Of a stretch of 64,000 nucleotides of DNA, positions 1 through 8,400 are shown in pieces. How positions within the stretch are numbered: the first letter of the stretch is position 1; every line of letters begins with the position of its first letter. The DNA lies in contig NZ_AP022598.1 in the NCBI RefSeq assembly GCF_010725485.1, positions 1 through 64,000 of the forward strand. Reading direction: 5' to 3'. The position numbers and the translations under genes are program-made. The notes beneath the pieces were generated by a model, which saw only the letters and a program-made list of their open reading frames with translations, searched no databases and was not told the origin of the DNA. Origin of the DNA: Mycolicibacterium parafortuitum (GTDB taxonomy: Bacteria; Actinomycetota; Actinomycetes; Mycobacteriales; Mycobacteriaceae).

Positions 1-31
1 TTACCGGCGCAGTCGCGGCTGAGGCCCGGGG

Positions 32-1198
32 TCAGGGCGCGGCGGCGTTCTCCCCGGCCTGTTCGGCGACCTGCTCGCCGTAGTAGCGCAGCACCACCGC
101 GACTGTCGCGGCGACCGGAACCGCCAGGAACGCGCCGATCACCCCGAACAACGACGCCCCCAGCATGACCGCCAGCAGCACGATCACCGCGTGCAGCTTC
201 ATCGACTTCGACTGCAGCCACGGCTGCAACACGTTGCCCTCGAGCTGCTGCACGGCGAGGATGATGGCCAGCACGATCAGCGCGTTGACCGGCCCGTTCG
301 ACACCAGGGCGATCAGCACGGCGAGACCGCCGGCGACGAACGCGCCGACGATCGGGATGAACCCGCCGATGAACGTGATGATGGCCAACGCGTACGCCAA
401 CGGCACTCCGAGGATCACCAGCCCGATGCCGATCAGCACCGCGTCGACCAGGCTGACCAGCGCCTGGGTCCGAATGAATCCGCCCAGCGTGGACCAGATC
501 CGGCCGAGGACTGAGCTCAGGTGCGGACCCGAGGGCTCTCCGACGGTGCGCCGCAGCCACGGCAGGAACCCCGGGCCGTCCTTGAGGAAGAAGAAGACCA
601 CGACGATCGTCGTGAACAACGTGACCAGCGCCGACGTCGCGGCGCTCACACCGGTGAACACCCCGGCCGCGATCTGCGCGCTGCTGGAGCTGAGCCGGTC
701 GTTGATCGCCGCGACCGCCGAATTGAGTTGTTCCTCACCGATGTTCAGCGGCGGCCCGCCGAGCCAGTCCCGCACCTGCACCACGCCGGCGGATGCCTGC
801 TGGGCGAGTTCACCGGACTGCCCGATGATCGCGGGCGCGACAGCGGCGACCGCGCCGGCCACCACCCCGACGGCGACCAGCAGCACCAGCAGCGTCGCCG
901 CGGCGGGCGGCACGCCTTTGTCGCGCAGCCAGCGCACCGGTGGCCACAGCACCGTACACACGACCAGACCGAGCACCAGCGGAAGAACGACCACCCACGT
1001 CTTGCCGACCACCCAGGCGAGGATCCACAGGGCCGCGGCTACCGCGACGAACTGCACCGCCACCACCGCAGACGAGCGCAGGTGGGCGGCGAAGATCGTT
1101 CCGCGGCGGGGTTTCGACTCGGGATTCGACTCGGGAGTTGACCTGGTCTGGGCGTCCACTCCCCCTTGATACCCGTCGCCGACGGATTCCACTGTCAC
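32..1198 (-). CDS. AI-2E family transporter (PerM/YdiK-like membrane protein)
   Basis: Multi-pass inner-membrane protein of the AI-2E exporter (DUF20/UPF0118) superfamily; the substrate cannot be told from sequence. About 388 residues from a GTG start at 1198. A short charged, Pro/Ser/Arg-rich N-terminus is followed by hydrophobic helices, a soluble periplasmic-type segment in the middle (GGPPLNIGEEQLNSAVAAIN region), and a C-terminal helix cluster with the family's FIPIVGAF- and GNVLQPWLQSK-type motifs. The reading frame stays open upstream to 1531 but would then overlap the divergent gene at 1228, so the longer form is unlikely. A GTG at 1159 is an alternative start, but its purine-rich AAGGGGGA lies too close to be an ideal Shine-Dalgarno. 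The GTG at 1196-1198 overlaps the -35 element proposed for the divergent gene. Family sure, start uncertain. Confidence 0.85.
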   Translation of the reverse strand: MTVESVGDGYQGGVDAQTRSTPESNPESKPRRGTIFAAHLRSSAVVAVQFVAVAAALWILAWVVGKTWVVVLPLVLGLVVCTVLWPPVRWLRDKGVPPAAATLLVLLVAVGVVAGAVAAVAPAIIGQSGELAQQASAGVVQVRDWLGGPPLNIGEEQLNSAVAAINDRLSSSSAQIAAGVFTGVSAATSALVTLFTTIVVVFFFLKDGPGFLPWLRRTVGEPSGPHLSSVLGRIWSTLGGFIRTQALVSLVDAVLIGIGLVILGVPLAYALAIITFIGGFIPIVGAFVAGGLAVLIALVSNGPVNALIVLAIILAVQQLEGNVLQPWLQSKSMKLHAVIVLLAVMLGASLFGVIGAFLAVPVAATVAVVLRYYGEQVAEQAGENAAAP

Positions 1199-1219
1199 GT
1201 TTCGTCGGCGCGTCTCGTC
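1193..1219 (+). promoter_or_regulatory. ECF41-type (SigJ) promoter
   Basis: TGTCAC at 1193-1198 and CGTC at 1216-1219 are separated by 17 bases and sit just upstream of the CMD-family gene at 1228. TGTCACA/CGTC is the promoter pair described for ECF41 sigma factors in front of their linked CMD/oxidoreductase target genes, and an ECF41 sigma gene (sigJ) lies 0.7 kb away. Transcription would begin about 3-8 bases before the ATG, giving a leaderless or nearly leaderless mRNA, which fits the absence of a Shine-Dalgarno sequence. Bases and spacing are seen directly; use by SigJ is inferred. Confidence 0.65.
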
Positions 1220-1227
1220 TTGATGAC

Positions 1228-1803
1228 ATGACGTCGACAACACGCATCGAGCCCGTATCCCCACAGCGCGCCTCATTGCTGACCCGGTTGATGTGGCGCT
1301 ACGCCAAGCGCCGCTTCGGCGAGGTGCCCGAGCCGTTCGCGATCTACGCCCATCATCCGGGCGTGATGCTCGCCGGCGCGATGCACGAAAGTGTGCTGGA
1401 GAAGGCCTCCACCACGCTGCCGGCGAGCGTCCGCGAGCTCGCGGTGTACTGGACCGCCCGCCAGATCGGCTGCTCGTGGTGTGTCGACTTCGGCGCCATG
1501 CTGATGCGGCTGGAGGGTCTGGACATGGCACGGCTCAAGGACATTGACGACTACGCGTCATCGCCGAGGTTCTCCGGCGACGAGCGCGCCGCGATCGCCT
1601 ACGCCGCGGCGATGACCACCGACCCGCACACCGTCACCGACGACCAGGTCGCCGATCTGCGCCGGCGCTTCGGCGACAAGGGTGTCATCGAGTTGACCTA
1701 TCAGATCGGTGTGGAGAACATGCGGGCCCGCGTGAACGCCGCGCTGGGGATCACCGAGCAGGGGTTCAGCTCCGGCGACGCGTGCCGGGTGCCCTGGGCA
1801 TGA
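1228..1803 (+). CDS. Carboxymuconolactone decarboxylase (CMD/AhpD-like) family protein
   Basis: 191-residue protein of the CMD/AhpD-like fold. It carries the redox CxxC motif as CSWCVDFG (about residues 79-86), within the helical bundle typical of AhpD-like peroxidase partners; its role is probably peroxide or thiol redox chemistry, substrate unknown. ECF41 sigma factors are characteristically encoded next to such carboxymuconolactone/oxidoreductase/epimerase genes, and this one converges on sigJ and has a matching ECF41 promoter. The start is the ATG at 1228 because the protein aligns with the family from there and because the promoter leaves almost no leader. The frame is open upstream to 940, but that part is antisense to the AI-2E gene. 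Confidence 0.85.
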   Translation: MTSTTRIEPVSPQRASLLTRLMWRYAKRRFGEVPEPFAIYAHHPGVMLAGAMHESVLEKASTTLPASVRELAVYWTARQIGCSWCVDFGAMLMRLEGLDMARLKDIDDYASSPRFSGDERAAIAYAAAMTTDPHTVTDDQVADLRRRFGDKGVIELTYQIGVENMRARVNAALGITEQGFSSGDACRVPWA

Positions 1804-1810
1804 CTTTGAC

Positions 1811-1875
1811 CGCGCGAGAGTGCGCAAAGTCCGGCGTCGGCGCGGCGTGTTGCCCGCCGACACGCACGCTCGCGG
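1811..1875. terminator. Imperfect inverted repeat between convergent genes
   Basis: CGCGCGAGAGTGCGC (1811-1825) and CACGCACGCTCGCGG (1861-1875) form an imperfect stem around a GC-rich loop, between the stop of the CMD gene and the stop of sigJ. The CGCGAGAGTGC arm recurs at 14205. Probably a bidirectional terminator or a dispersed palindromic repeat; no U-tract is present. Confidence 0.4.
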
Positions 1876-1884
1876 ACAAGGGGG

Positions 1885-2784
1885 TCAAGGGGCCAGCGGC
1901 GACGCGGTGAACTTTTCCGGGTTGGCGATGTCGTAGATCGCGACCACCTTCCCGTCCCGCACGCTCAACGCCTGGATGCGGGGCATGATCGGGGGCTCGC
2001 CGTCGGTCGCCTCCGCACCCGGCGAGTACACCCCGAGTTCGCCGTTGACCAGACCGAGCGTGCCGCTGGCGAGCAGCCGTTGCGCGCCGTACTTGGCGGC
2101 GAGGCCGAGCAGGAAGCGCGCGACCTTGTCGGCGCCGTGGATGACCCGTGCCGCCGTCGGGGCCCGGCGATTCGAGTCGCCGGTGAAGGTGACCTCGGGG
2201 TGCAGCAGGGCCACCACCGCCGACAGGTCACCGGAAGCCATGGCGGCCAACAGCTTTCCGACGACCTCGGCGTGATCCTCGGCCGGTGGCGGCGCGTCCG
2301 ACACCGCGCGGCGGGCCCGGGAGGCCAGTTGCCGCGCCGACTGCGACGTCGCCCCGAGGACGCCGGCGATCTCGGAGAACGGCACCCCGAAACCGTCGTG
2401 CAGTACGAACGCGACCCGCTGATCCGGCGTCAGGTTCTCCAGCACCACCATCGCGGCGAACCGGGCGTCCTCGTCGGCGACCAACGCTGCCAACGGGTCG
2501 GAGCCGTCGAGGCCGGTCACCACCGGTTCGGGCAGCCACTCCCCGACGTAGGTCTCGCGCCGATGCGCCGCCGACCGCAGCCTGTCCAGCGCCAGTCGGC
2601 TCACCACCGTCGTCAGCCATGCCTTGAGATCACGGACCCCGGTCGCGCGGTTGGTCTCCCACCGCAGCCACGCGTCCTGGACGATGTCCTCGGCGTCGGT
2701 GACGGTGCCGGTGAGACGGTAGGCAACCGACAGCAGATACGGACGCATCTGCTCGAACTCCTCGACACGCGTGCTCGCGGTCAT
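1885..2784 (-). CDS. sigJ: ECF41-family RNA polymerase sigma factor SigJ
   Basis: 299-residue ECF sigma factor of group 41, matching M. tuberculosis SigJ (Rv3328c). Sigma-2 region lies at about residues 8-75 (DAEDIVQDAWLRW), followed by the ECF41 linker motif WLPEP (83-87) and sigma-4 (about 110-160, LTPDQRVAFVLHD and a helix-turn-helix). A SnoaL-like C-terminal extension (about 172-299) ends with NPEKF (288-292), the counterpart of the conserved NPDKL motif. In ECF41 proteins this extension replaces an anti-sigma factor and tunes core-polymerase binding. SigJ is linked to oxidative-stress survival in M. tuberculosis. ATG at 2784 is chosen because the protein begins there by homology; upstream frame is antisense to the APC gene. 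Converges on its likely target, the CMD gene. Confidence 0.92.
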   Translation of the reverse strand: MTASTRVEEFEQMRPYLLSVAYRLTGTVTDAEDIVQDAWLRWETNRATGVRDLKAWLTTVVSRLALDRLRSAAHRRETYVGEWLPEPVVTGLDGSDPLAALVADEDARFAAMVVLENLTPDQRVAFVLHDGFGVPFSEIAGVLGATSQSARQLASRARRAVSDAPPPAEDHAEVVGKLLAAMASGDLSAVVALLHPEVTFTGDSNRRAPTAARVIHGADKVARFLLGLAAKYGAQRLLASGTLGLVNGELGVYSPGAEATDGEPPIMPRIQALSVRDGKVVAIYDIANPEKFTASPLAP

Positions 2785-2826
2785 GGGTCGAGTGTAGATT
2801 CCGCCGTGCCGCGCCGGACGGAACCG

Positions 2827-2832
2827 TATATT
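2827..2832 (+). promoter_or_regulatory. Extended -10 element for a leaderless mRNA
   Basis: TATATT fits the mycobacterial TANNNT -10 consensus. It ends six bases before the ATG at 2839, so the predicted transcription start is the A of the start codon. No Shine-Dalgarno lies upstream of that ATG, which agrees with leaderless translation. No convincing -35 is visible. Confidence 0.5.
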
Positions 2833-2838
2833 GCGCAG

Positions 2839-4350
2839 ATGGCGATCGAGGAGGACCCACCGGCGCCCGCCGTTGGCGGAAAAGGCCTGCAGGCAGGCGC
2901 GCTGGGCCTGGTCGGCAACGTGGTCATCGGCCTCGGCGCGGTGGCGCCGGCGTACAGCCTGGCCGCAACCCTCGGCTACGTCGTCCTCGCCGTCGGGGAG
3001 AAGGCGCCGTCGATGTTCGTGCTGGCGTTCATCCCGATGCTGCTGGTGGCGTTCGCGTACAAGGAACTGTCGCAGGACACCCCCGACTGTGGCACCACCT
3101 TCACGTGGGGAACCAAGGCGTTCGGCCCGTGGATCGGCTGGATCGGCGGGTGGGGGCTGGCGGTGTCGGCGATCATCGTGCTGGCCAACGTCTCTGAGAT
3201 CGCCGCGATCTATCTGTACAACTTTTTCGGGTTGCACGACCTCGCCGAGAGCGTGCCCGCCACGGTGGCGCTGGGATGCTTCTTCATCGTGGCGATGACG
3301 CTGGTGTCCGCGCGCGGGATCGTGGTCAGCGAGCGGGTGCAGAACGTGTTGATCGCCATCCAGTTCGGCGTGCTGATCACCGTCAGCGTGATCGCGCTGA
3401 TCCGGGTGTTCACCGGCACCGCCGGCGCGCAGGCCGTCACCCCGCAGTGGTCGTGGCTGTGGCCCAGCGGGCTGGACGTGTCGTCGATCGCCGCGGCGGT
3501 GATCCTGTGCATCTTCATCTACTGGGGCTGGGACGCCTGCCTGGCGGTCGGTGAGGAGACCAAGGATCCGGGCAAGACGCCCGGTATCGCCGCGCTGGTC
3601 ACCACCGTCATCCTGGTGTGCACGTATGTGCTGGTCGCCTACGCGTTGCAGTCCTTCGCGGGATTCGGTTACGTGGGGATCGGGTTGAACAACCCGAACA
3701 ACACCGACGACGTCCTGACGGTGCTCGGAGAGCCGGTGGCCGGGGCGATCGCGGCGTCGGCGCTGCTGTTGACGGTGTCGGTGTCGGCGCTGTCGTCGAC
3801 GCAGACCACGATCCTGCCGACCGCGCGCGGCACGCTGTCGATGGCGGTGTACGAGGCGATTCCGAAGCGGTTCGCCAGCGTGCATCCCCGGTACATGACG
3901 CCGGCGTTCGGCACGATCGTGATGGGGCTGTCGGCGCTGTTCTTCTATCTGGTGCTGAAGATGTTGTCGGAGAATGCGTTGCTCGACTCGGTGGCCTCGC
4001 TCGGGTTGGCGGTGGCGTTCTACTACGGCATCACCGCGTTCGCGTGTGTGTGGTACTTCCGCAGGACGCTGTTCAGCTCGGCGCGCAACCTGTTCTTCCG
4101 CGGGATCTTCCCGCTGCTGGGTGGCCTGTCCATGGTCGCCGCGTTCGGGATCAGCGCCAAGGACATGCTCCAGCCCGACTACGGGTACACCGCCTTCGGG
4201 CCGATCGGCGGAGTGTTCGTCCTCGGCGTGGGGATGCTGGTCCTGGGTATCCCGTTGATGCTGGCGTGCTTCGCGTTCGGCACCAAGCGGTTCTTCCGCG
4301 GTGAGACGTTGAACGCCGAAACCGAAGTCAAGGTGCCCGATACGTTCTAA
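2839..4350 (+). CDS. APC superfamily amino acid/amine permease
   Basis: 503-residue inner-membrane transporter of the amino acid-polyamine-organocation superfamily, with about 12-13 hydrophobic helices after a short cytoplasmic N-terminus. The first helix carries the family's glycine-rich start (LVGNVVIGLGAVAPAYSLA), and helices further on have WGWDACLAVGEETKDPGKTPG, typical of APC members where the loop after helix 6 is conserved. Substrate not determinable; the nearby aldehyde dehydrogenase, Lrp and aminotransferase suggest an amino acid or amine. The universal stress gene follows 15 bases downstream, probably in the same transcript. The start at 2839 is supported by the leaderless-type -10 just upstream; the open frame further upstream is antisense to sigJ. 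Confidence 0.9.
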   Translation: MAIEEDPPAPAVGGKGLQAGALGLVGNVVIGLGAVAPAYSLAATLGYVVLAVGEKAPSMFVLAFIPMLLVAFAYKELSQDTPDCGTTFTWGTKAFGPWIGWIGGWGLAVSAIIVLANVSEIAAIYLYNFFGLHDLAESVPATVALGCFFIVAMTLVSARGIVVSERVQNVLIAIQFGVLITVSVIALIRVFTGTAGAQAVTPQWSWLWPSGLDVSSIAAAVILCIFIYWGWDACLAVGEETKDPGKTPGIAALVTTVILVCTYVLVAYALQSFAGFGYVGIGLNNPNNTDDVLTVLGEPVAGAIAASALLLTVSVSALSSTQTTILPTARGTLSMAVYEAIPKRFASVHPRYMTPAFGTIVMGLSALFFYLVLKMLSENALLDSVASLGLAVAFYYGITAFACVWYFRRTLFSSARNLFFRGIFPLLGGLSMVAAFGISAKDMLQPDYGYTAFGPIGGVFVLGVGMLVLGIPLMLACFAFGTKRFFRGETLNAETEVKVPDTF

Positions 4351-4365
4351 AGGGAGAGTGCGGCA

Positions 4366-5226
4366 ATGCATTTCACAGTCGGCTACCTCGCCACCCCGAC
4401 CGGCGACGACGGGATCGCGCTGGCCAGCGCACTGGCGAAGACCTTCGGAGCCAGCGTGGACGTCGTGCTCGTCGTGCGGGAGGAGTTGCCCGACGGGCAT
4501 CCCGGCCACTCGCAGTACCAGCAGATGCTGGTGCGCCGCGGCGAGGACTGGGTCGCCAAGGCGGTGGAGACGCTGGCTGTCGACGGGGTCAGCGCCGGGT
4601 CGGCGGTGATCGTCGGAGAATCGTTCGCGCAGACTCTGGTCGAGTTCGCCGAGGCCAAGTCGTCGGATCTGATCGTGGTCGGCGGTGCCCGCGACGGGTT
4701 CTTCGGCCGGCACACCATCGGACCGGTAACCGGTGCGCTGCTGCATATCTCGCCGATCCCGGTGGCGCTGGCGCCGCGCGGATACGCCGAGGATCCCGAC
4801 GAGAAGATCGAGGCACTGACCGCGGCCATCCCGACGCGGCCCGGCGACGACAACCCGCTGCCGTTCACGATCCGATTGGCGGCGCTGGCGGCGCTGCGGG
4901 TGCGGATGCTGTCACTGGTGTCGGCGGAGAACCTGGCCGAGGCGAGCAGTGCGCGTGAAGTGCGGGCGCTGCAGCGTGCGGCCGCCGAGGAGAACCTGGC
5001 GGTGGCGGCGCGGGCGCTGCCGGACGCGCCCGAGATCGAGTCGTTGGTGGCCGACGGGATGACGCTGGAGTCGGCGTTGAAGAAGCTGAAGTGGGACGAC
5101 GGGGACCTACTGGTGGTCGGTTCGTCGCGGTTCGCCGCGCCGAAGCGGATCTTCCTTGGATCGACCGCGTCACGGATCCTCGCGGGGGTCGATGTGCCGG
5201 TGATTGTGGTGCCGCGGGAGGCCTAG
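4366..5226 (+). CDS. Universal stress protein, tandem UspA domains
   Basis: 286-residue cytosolic protein with two UspA folds. Domain 1 (about 1-140) ends in GGARDGFFGRHTIGPVTGAL and domain 2 (about 155-286) in GSSRFAAPKRIFLGSTASRI. Both resemble the ATP-binding G-2x-G-9x-G-(S/T) loop; the second has a clearer LGST. In mycobacteria tandem Usp proteins bind nucleotides and respond to hypoxia or nitric oxide, but this copy could equally be a regulatory partner of the permease. A Shine-Dalgarno AGGGAGAG precedes the ATG, and the gap to the permease stop is 15 bases, so the two are probably co-transcribed; USP-transporter pairs are common. Confidence 0.87.
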   Translation: MHFTVGYLATPTGDDGIALASALAKTFGASVDVVLVVREELPDGHPGHSQYQQMLVRRGEDWVAKAVETLAVDGVSAGSAVIVGESFAQTLVEFAEAKSSDLIVVGGARDGFFGRHTIGPVTGALLHISPIPVALAPRGYAEDPDEKIEALTAAIPTRPGDDNPLPFTIRLAALAALRVRMLSLVSAENLAEASSAREVRALQRAAAEENLAVAARALPDAPEIESLVADGMTLESALKKLKWDDGDLLVVGSSRFAAPKRIFLGSTASRILAGVDVPVIVVPREA

Positions 5227-5407
5227 ATAAATTTGCTACAGCAAGTAGATTTCTCCGCTCCGGCGTCATCCGTTCATACGAACTTCGTTCACTACTCCGT
5301 CAAATGCCCAGTTCGATGGGTCATTAGTATTTACGCACAGGTAACATACTGAGCGAATCGAGCCCCCGAATGCCGTTGCCAGATGTTACTGTCTGCGCTC
5401 AGTTGAC

Positions 5408-5424
5408 CGAAGTGGGTCACTTCG
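5408..5424 (+). promoter_or_regulatory. Perfect 7-bp inverted repeat before the giant gene
   Basis: CGAAGTG-ggt-CACTTCG lies 13 bases upstream of the ATG at 5438, directly before the purine-rich GGGGGTGGGC that serves as ribosome binding site. It could be an operator or an mRNA hairpin controlling translation. The rest of the 211-base gap (5227-5437) is less GC-rich than its surroundings and holds a possible -10 (TAACAT, about 5342-5347) and a small TTGCT-AGCAA dyad near 5233; no gene is seen in it. Confidence 0.4.
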
Positions 5425-5437
5425 CCGGGGGTGGGCA

Positions 5438-8400
5438 ATGGGCTATTCAAAGTACATCGGTCGCGTCGGAGCACTGGCGCTCGCGCTGGGCATCGGGACG
5501 GCTGTAGCGACTCCATCCTGGGCAGAGTCGCCGGGTTCAGATGCCGAATCGGCGTCGGCAGATGGCACCTCCCCGGGGAAGCCCGCTAGGGCGTACCCCG
5601 GTCCCGCAAACACCACATCGTCATCCTCGGCGGCAGAAGCAGAGAATGCTACCGAGACCACCGACACGGAGGTGATGGAAGAGGACCCCGAAGTCAACGA
5701 CGATTCCGCCGCGGCCGCTGAGGACGATGCTGAAGCAGCCGCCGAGGACGAGGGAGAAATTGTCGATGAGGTCGTCCTCGAGATCAACGACGAGCCGAAC
5801 CAACTCCCAGCCGAGGAAGGCATCGATTCCCCTTCGGCACCAAACGAGGATGCTTACAGTCCCACTTTCGGGGACTCGACGCGCACAGTGGTGCGCCAGT
5901 CCCCCACGAAACCCTCCAAGCCGCAAATCGACCCTGAACTCGAGGCGCCCGCAGAGACCGGCGCTCCTGATCCCGAACCCACAACCGCACAGTCGGTTTC
6001 GCGGTCGGTAACATCCACCGCGCGGCACGCCACGTCCGCCACGCCGGCCGAAGCACCTTCAGGGACGCCCGCACCCGCACCACTGGTGCAGCAACCCCAG
6101 ACACCGGTCGGCCTCATCCTCGGAGGCCCGGCGGCATTCCTGGATATTGCGGCAAAAGCACTGGACATGCTGTTCAATCCGTCTCCGTCGGTCCCGGGTG
6201 ATCCGCCGCTGCTGCTGGGCGTGCTGGCGTTCGTTCGCCGCGAGATCCAGCGGACGTTCTTCAATACCTCGCCGGAGGCGATTGCCGATGTCGCGACGAC
6301 ATATGAAGGTGTGCCTGCCCGAATCACGGTGCTCGGCAACGACGTCGACCCCAATATCGGTGACGTCCTGACGATTACAGACTACACCCAGGCGGTGAAT
6401 GGTGTCGTCTCCCTGAACGCCGACGGCAGCTTCGCTTACACCCCGAAGGCCGGGTTCAGCGGCACCGACATGTTCACCTACACCGTCTCCGATGAAGCCA
6501 GTGCGTGGCACAGCCATGGGTTGGTCAGCGCACTGCGCGGCCATACGTCGACAACCACCGTATCCGTGACGGTCGTGGCCGCGCCTGCTAACGAATCACC
6601 CTCAGCAACTGATGATTCCACGACTACGACCGAAGACACCTCAGTCGTGATCGACGTCAAAGCGAACGACACGGACCCCGACGAAGACACCCTCGTTCTC
6701 ACGGCCACGACGGCACCGCAGCATGGCACCGTAGCCGTCCTCGACGGAAAGGTCACCTACACCCCGACGGCCAACTATCACGGCACTGACACGTTCACTT
6801 ACACGGTGTCTGACGGCGAAGCCGCCGATACTGCGACGGTCACCGTAACCATTACGCCGGTCAACGATGCTCCAGTGGCGGTGAATGACTCCGTAATTGT
6901 GCCAGGGAACTCCGGCGCCACGGCGATCAACGTCTTAGGCAACGACACCGACGTCGACACCGCCGACTCGCTGACGGTCACGGTGCTGAGCATCCCCACC
7001 AAGGGTGGGACGGCCACTATCAACGCGGACAAGACAATCGCCTACACGCCTGCCACGGGGTTCTCGGGAACCGAAACATTCACGTACACCGTCTCGGACG
7101 GCACGGCGACCGCCGTGGGGACCGTCAGTGTGATCGTCACTCCGGTCATTCCGGTCAACATCCCACCGGTGGCGGTCAACGACAGCTACACCATGCCCAC
7201 CGGCGCCACCTCCGCCACCGTCAACGTCGTATCCAACGACACCGACCCCGACGGCGACACCCTCACCGTCAGCGACGTCACCGGCGCCACCCACGGCACC
7301 ACCACCTTCACCGGCGGAACCATCACCTACACCCCCACCCCCGGATACGCCGGCACCGAAACCCTGACCTACACCATCACCGACGGAAAAGCCACCGACA
7401 CCGCCACACTGACCATCACGGTACCTGCGGTGTCGCCTGTGAACCAGGCACCTGTGGTCGGCCAGCCCGCCTACGAGTACACGACTCACGCCGGCAGCGG
7501 CATCATCTCAGGTACCGTCGACGTGACGGATGAGGATGGCGACCCGCTGGCTTACACCGTCTCCGGATTGCCTGATGCTGAAATCGGGGCGCTGGCAATT
7601 GATCCGGCCACCGGGGTCTGGCAGTTCAAGCCTACCAATCAGGCGCGCTTCGATGCCTGGCGCAACCCGGGTGAGGTTATCGCCTCGTTCTCACTTACGG
7701 TGTCGGATGGGCTGGCGAGCGTCACCGTCAACATCGAAGCCAGCATTGCTCCCGCATTCGATTTCGACTATGACCGGCCGGGCACCGATGTCGACGATGC
7801 GAAGTCTGTGGTCGTTCTCGGCTCAGACGGCAGCCTTTACCTGGATAATGCTGACGGCCTGACCGTGGTCAATCCTGACGGGTCCCCGGGCGCGTCGATC
7901 CTTTTGGGCTTCCGCCCCACCGACGCCGCCCTCGGAAAGGACGGGCGGCTCTATCTGACAGATCCGCTGACCGACTCGATTGCCGTCCTCAACCCGGAAA
8001 CCGGCACGGTTTCACCATTTGCGTCCAGCCCGAGCGCGTCGGGTCTCGCCTTCGACAGTGATGGGCGACTCTTCGTCACCAGCCTCGAAGACCGCACCAT
8101 CACCATCATCGACCTCGACGGCAGTGCCGCCGACGTCATCCAACTGGACGCCATCCCCACCGATGTGGCCGTCGGCGCCGACGGAACGATTTACGTGGCT
8201 GAGATCGCCGACGACCGCAACAGCGTGCGGCTGACGATCCGCAATGCGGACGGTTCGGTCGCCGCCGTCCTCTACGACGAGATCTCCGCTCCGCTCGGCA
8301 GTTACGCAGGCCGCCTTGGTCTGGCGATCGGGCCCAACGGAGGGATCTATCTCGCCGACAGCAACCAGGGCACACTCACCGCATTCACCCCTGATGGGCA

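Noticed and set aside
2785..4746. Long open frame on the minus strand extending sigJ upstream
   Set aside because: It is antisense to the APC permease and universal stress genes, rich in Arg/His/Gln/Asp as expected from GC-rich shadow frames, and SigJ homology begins at 2784.
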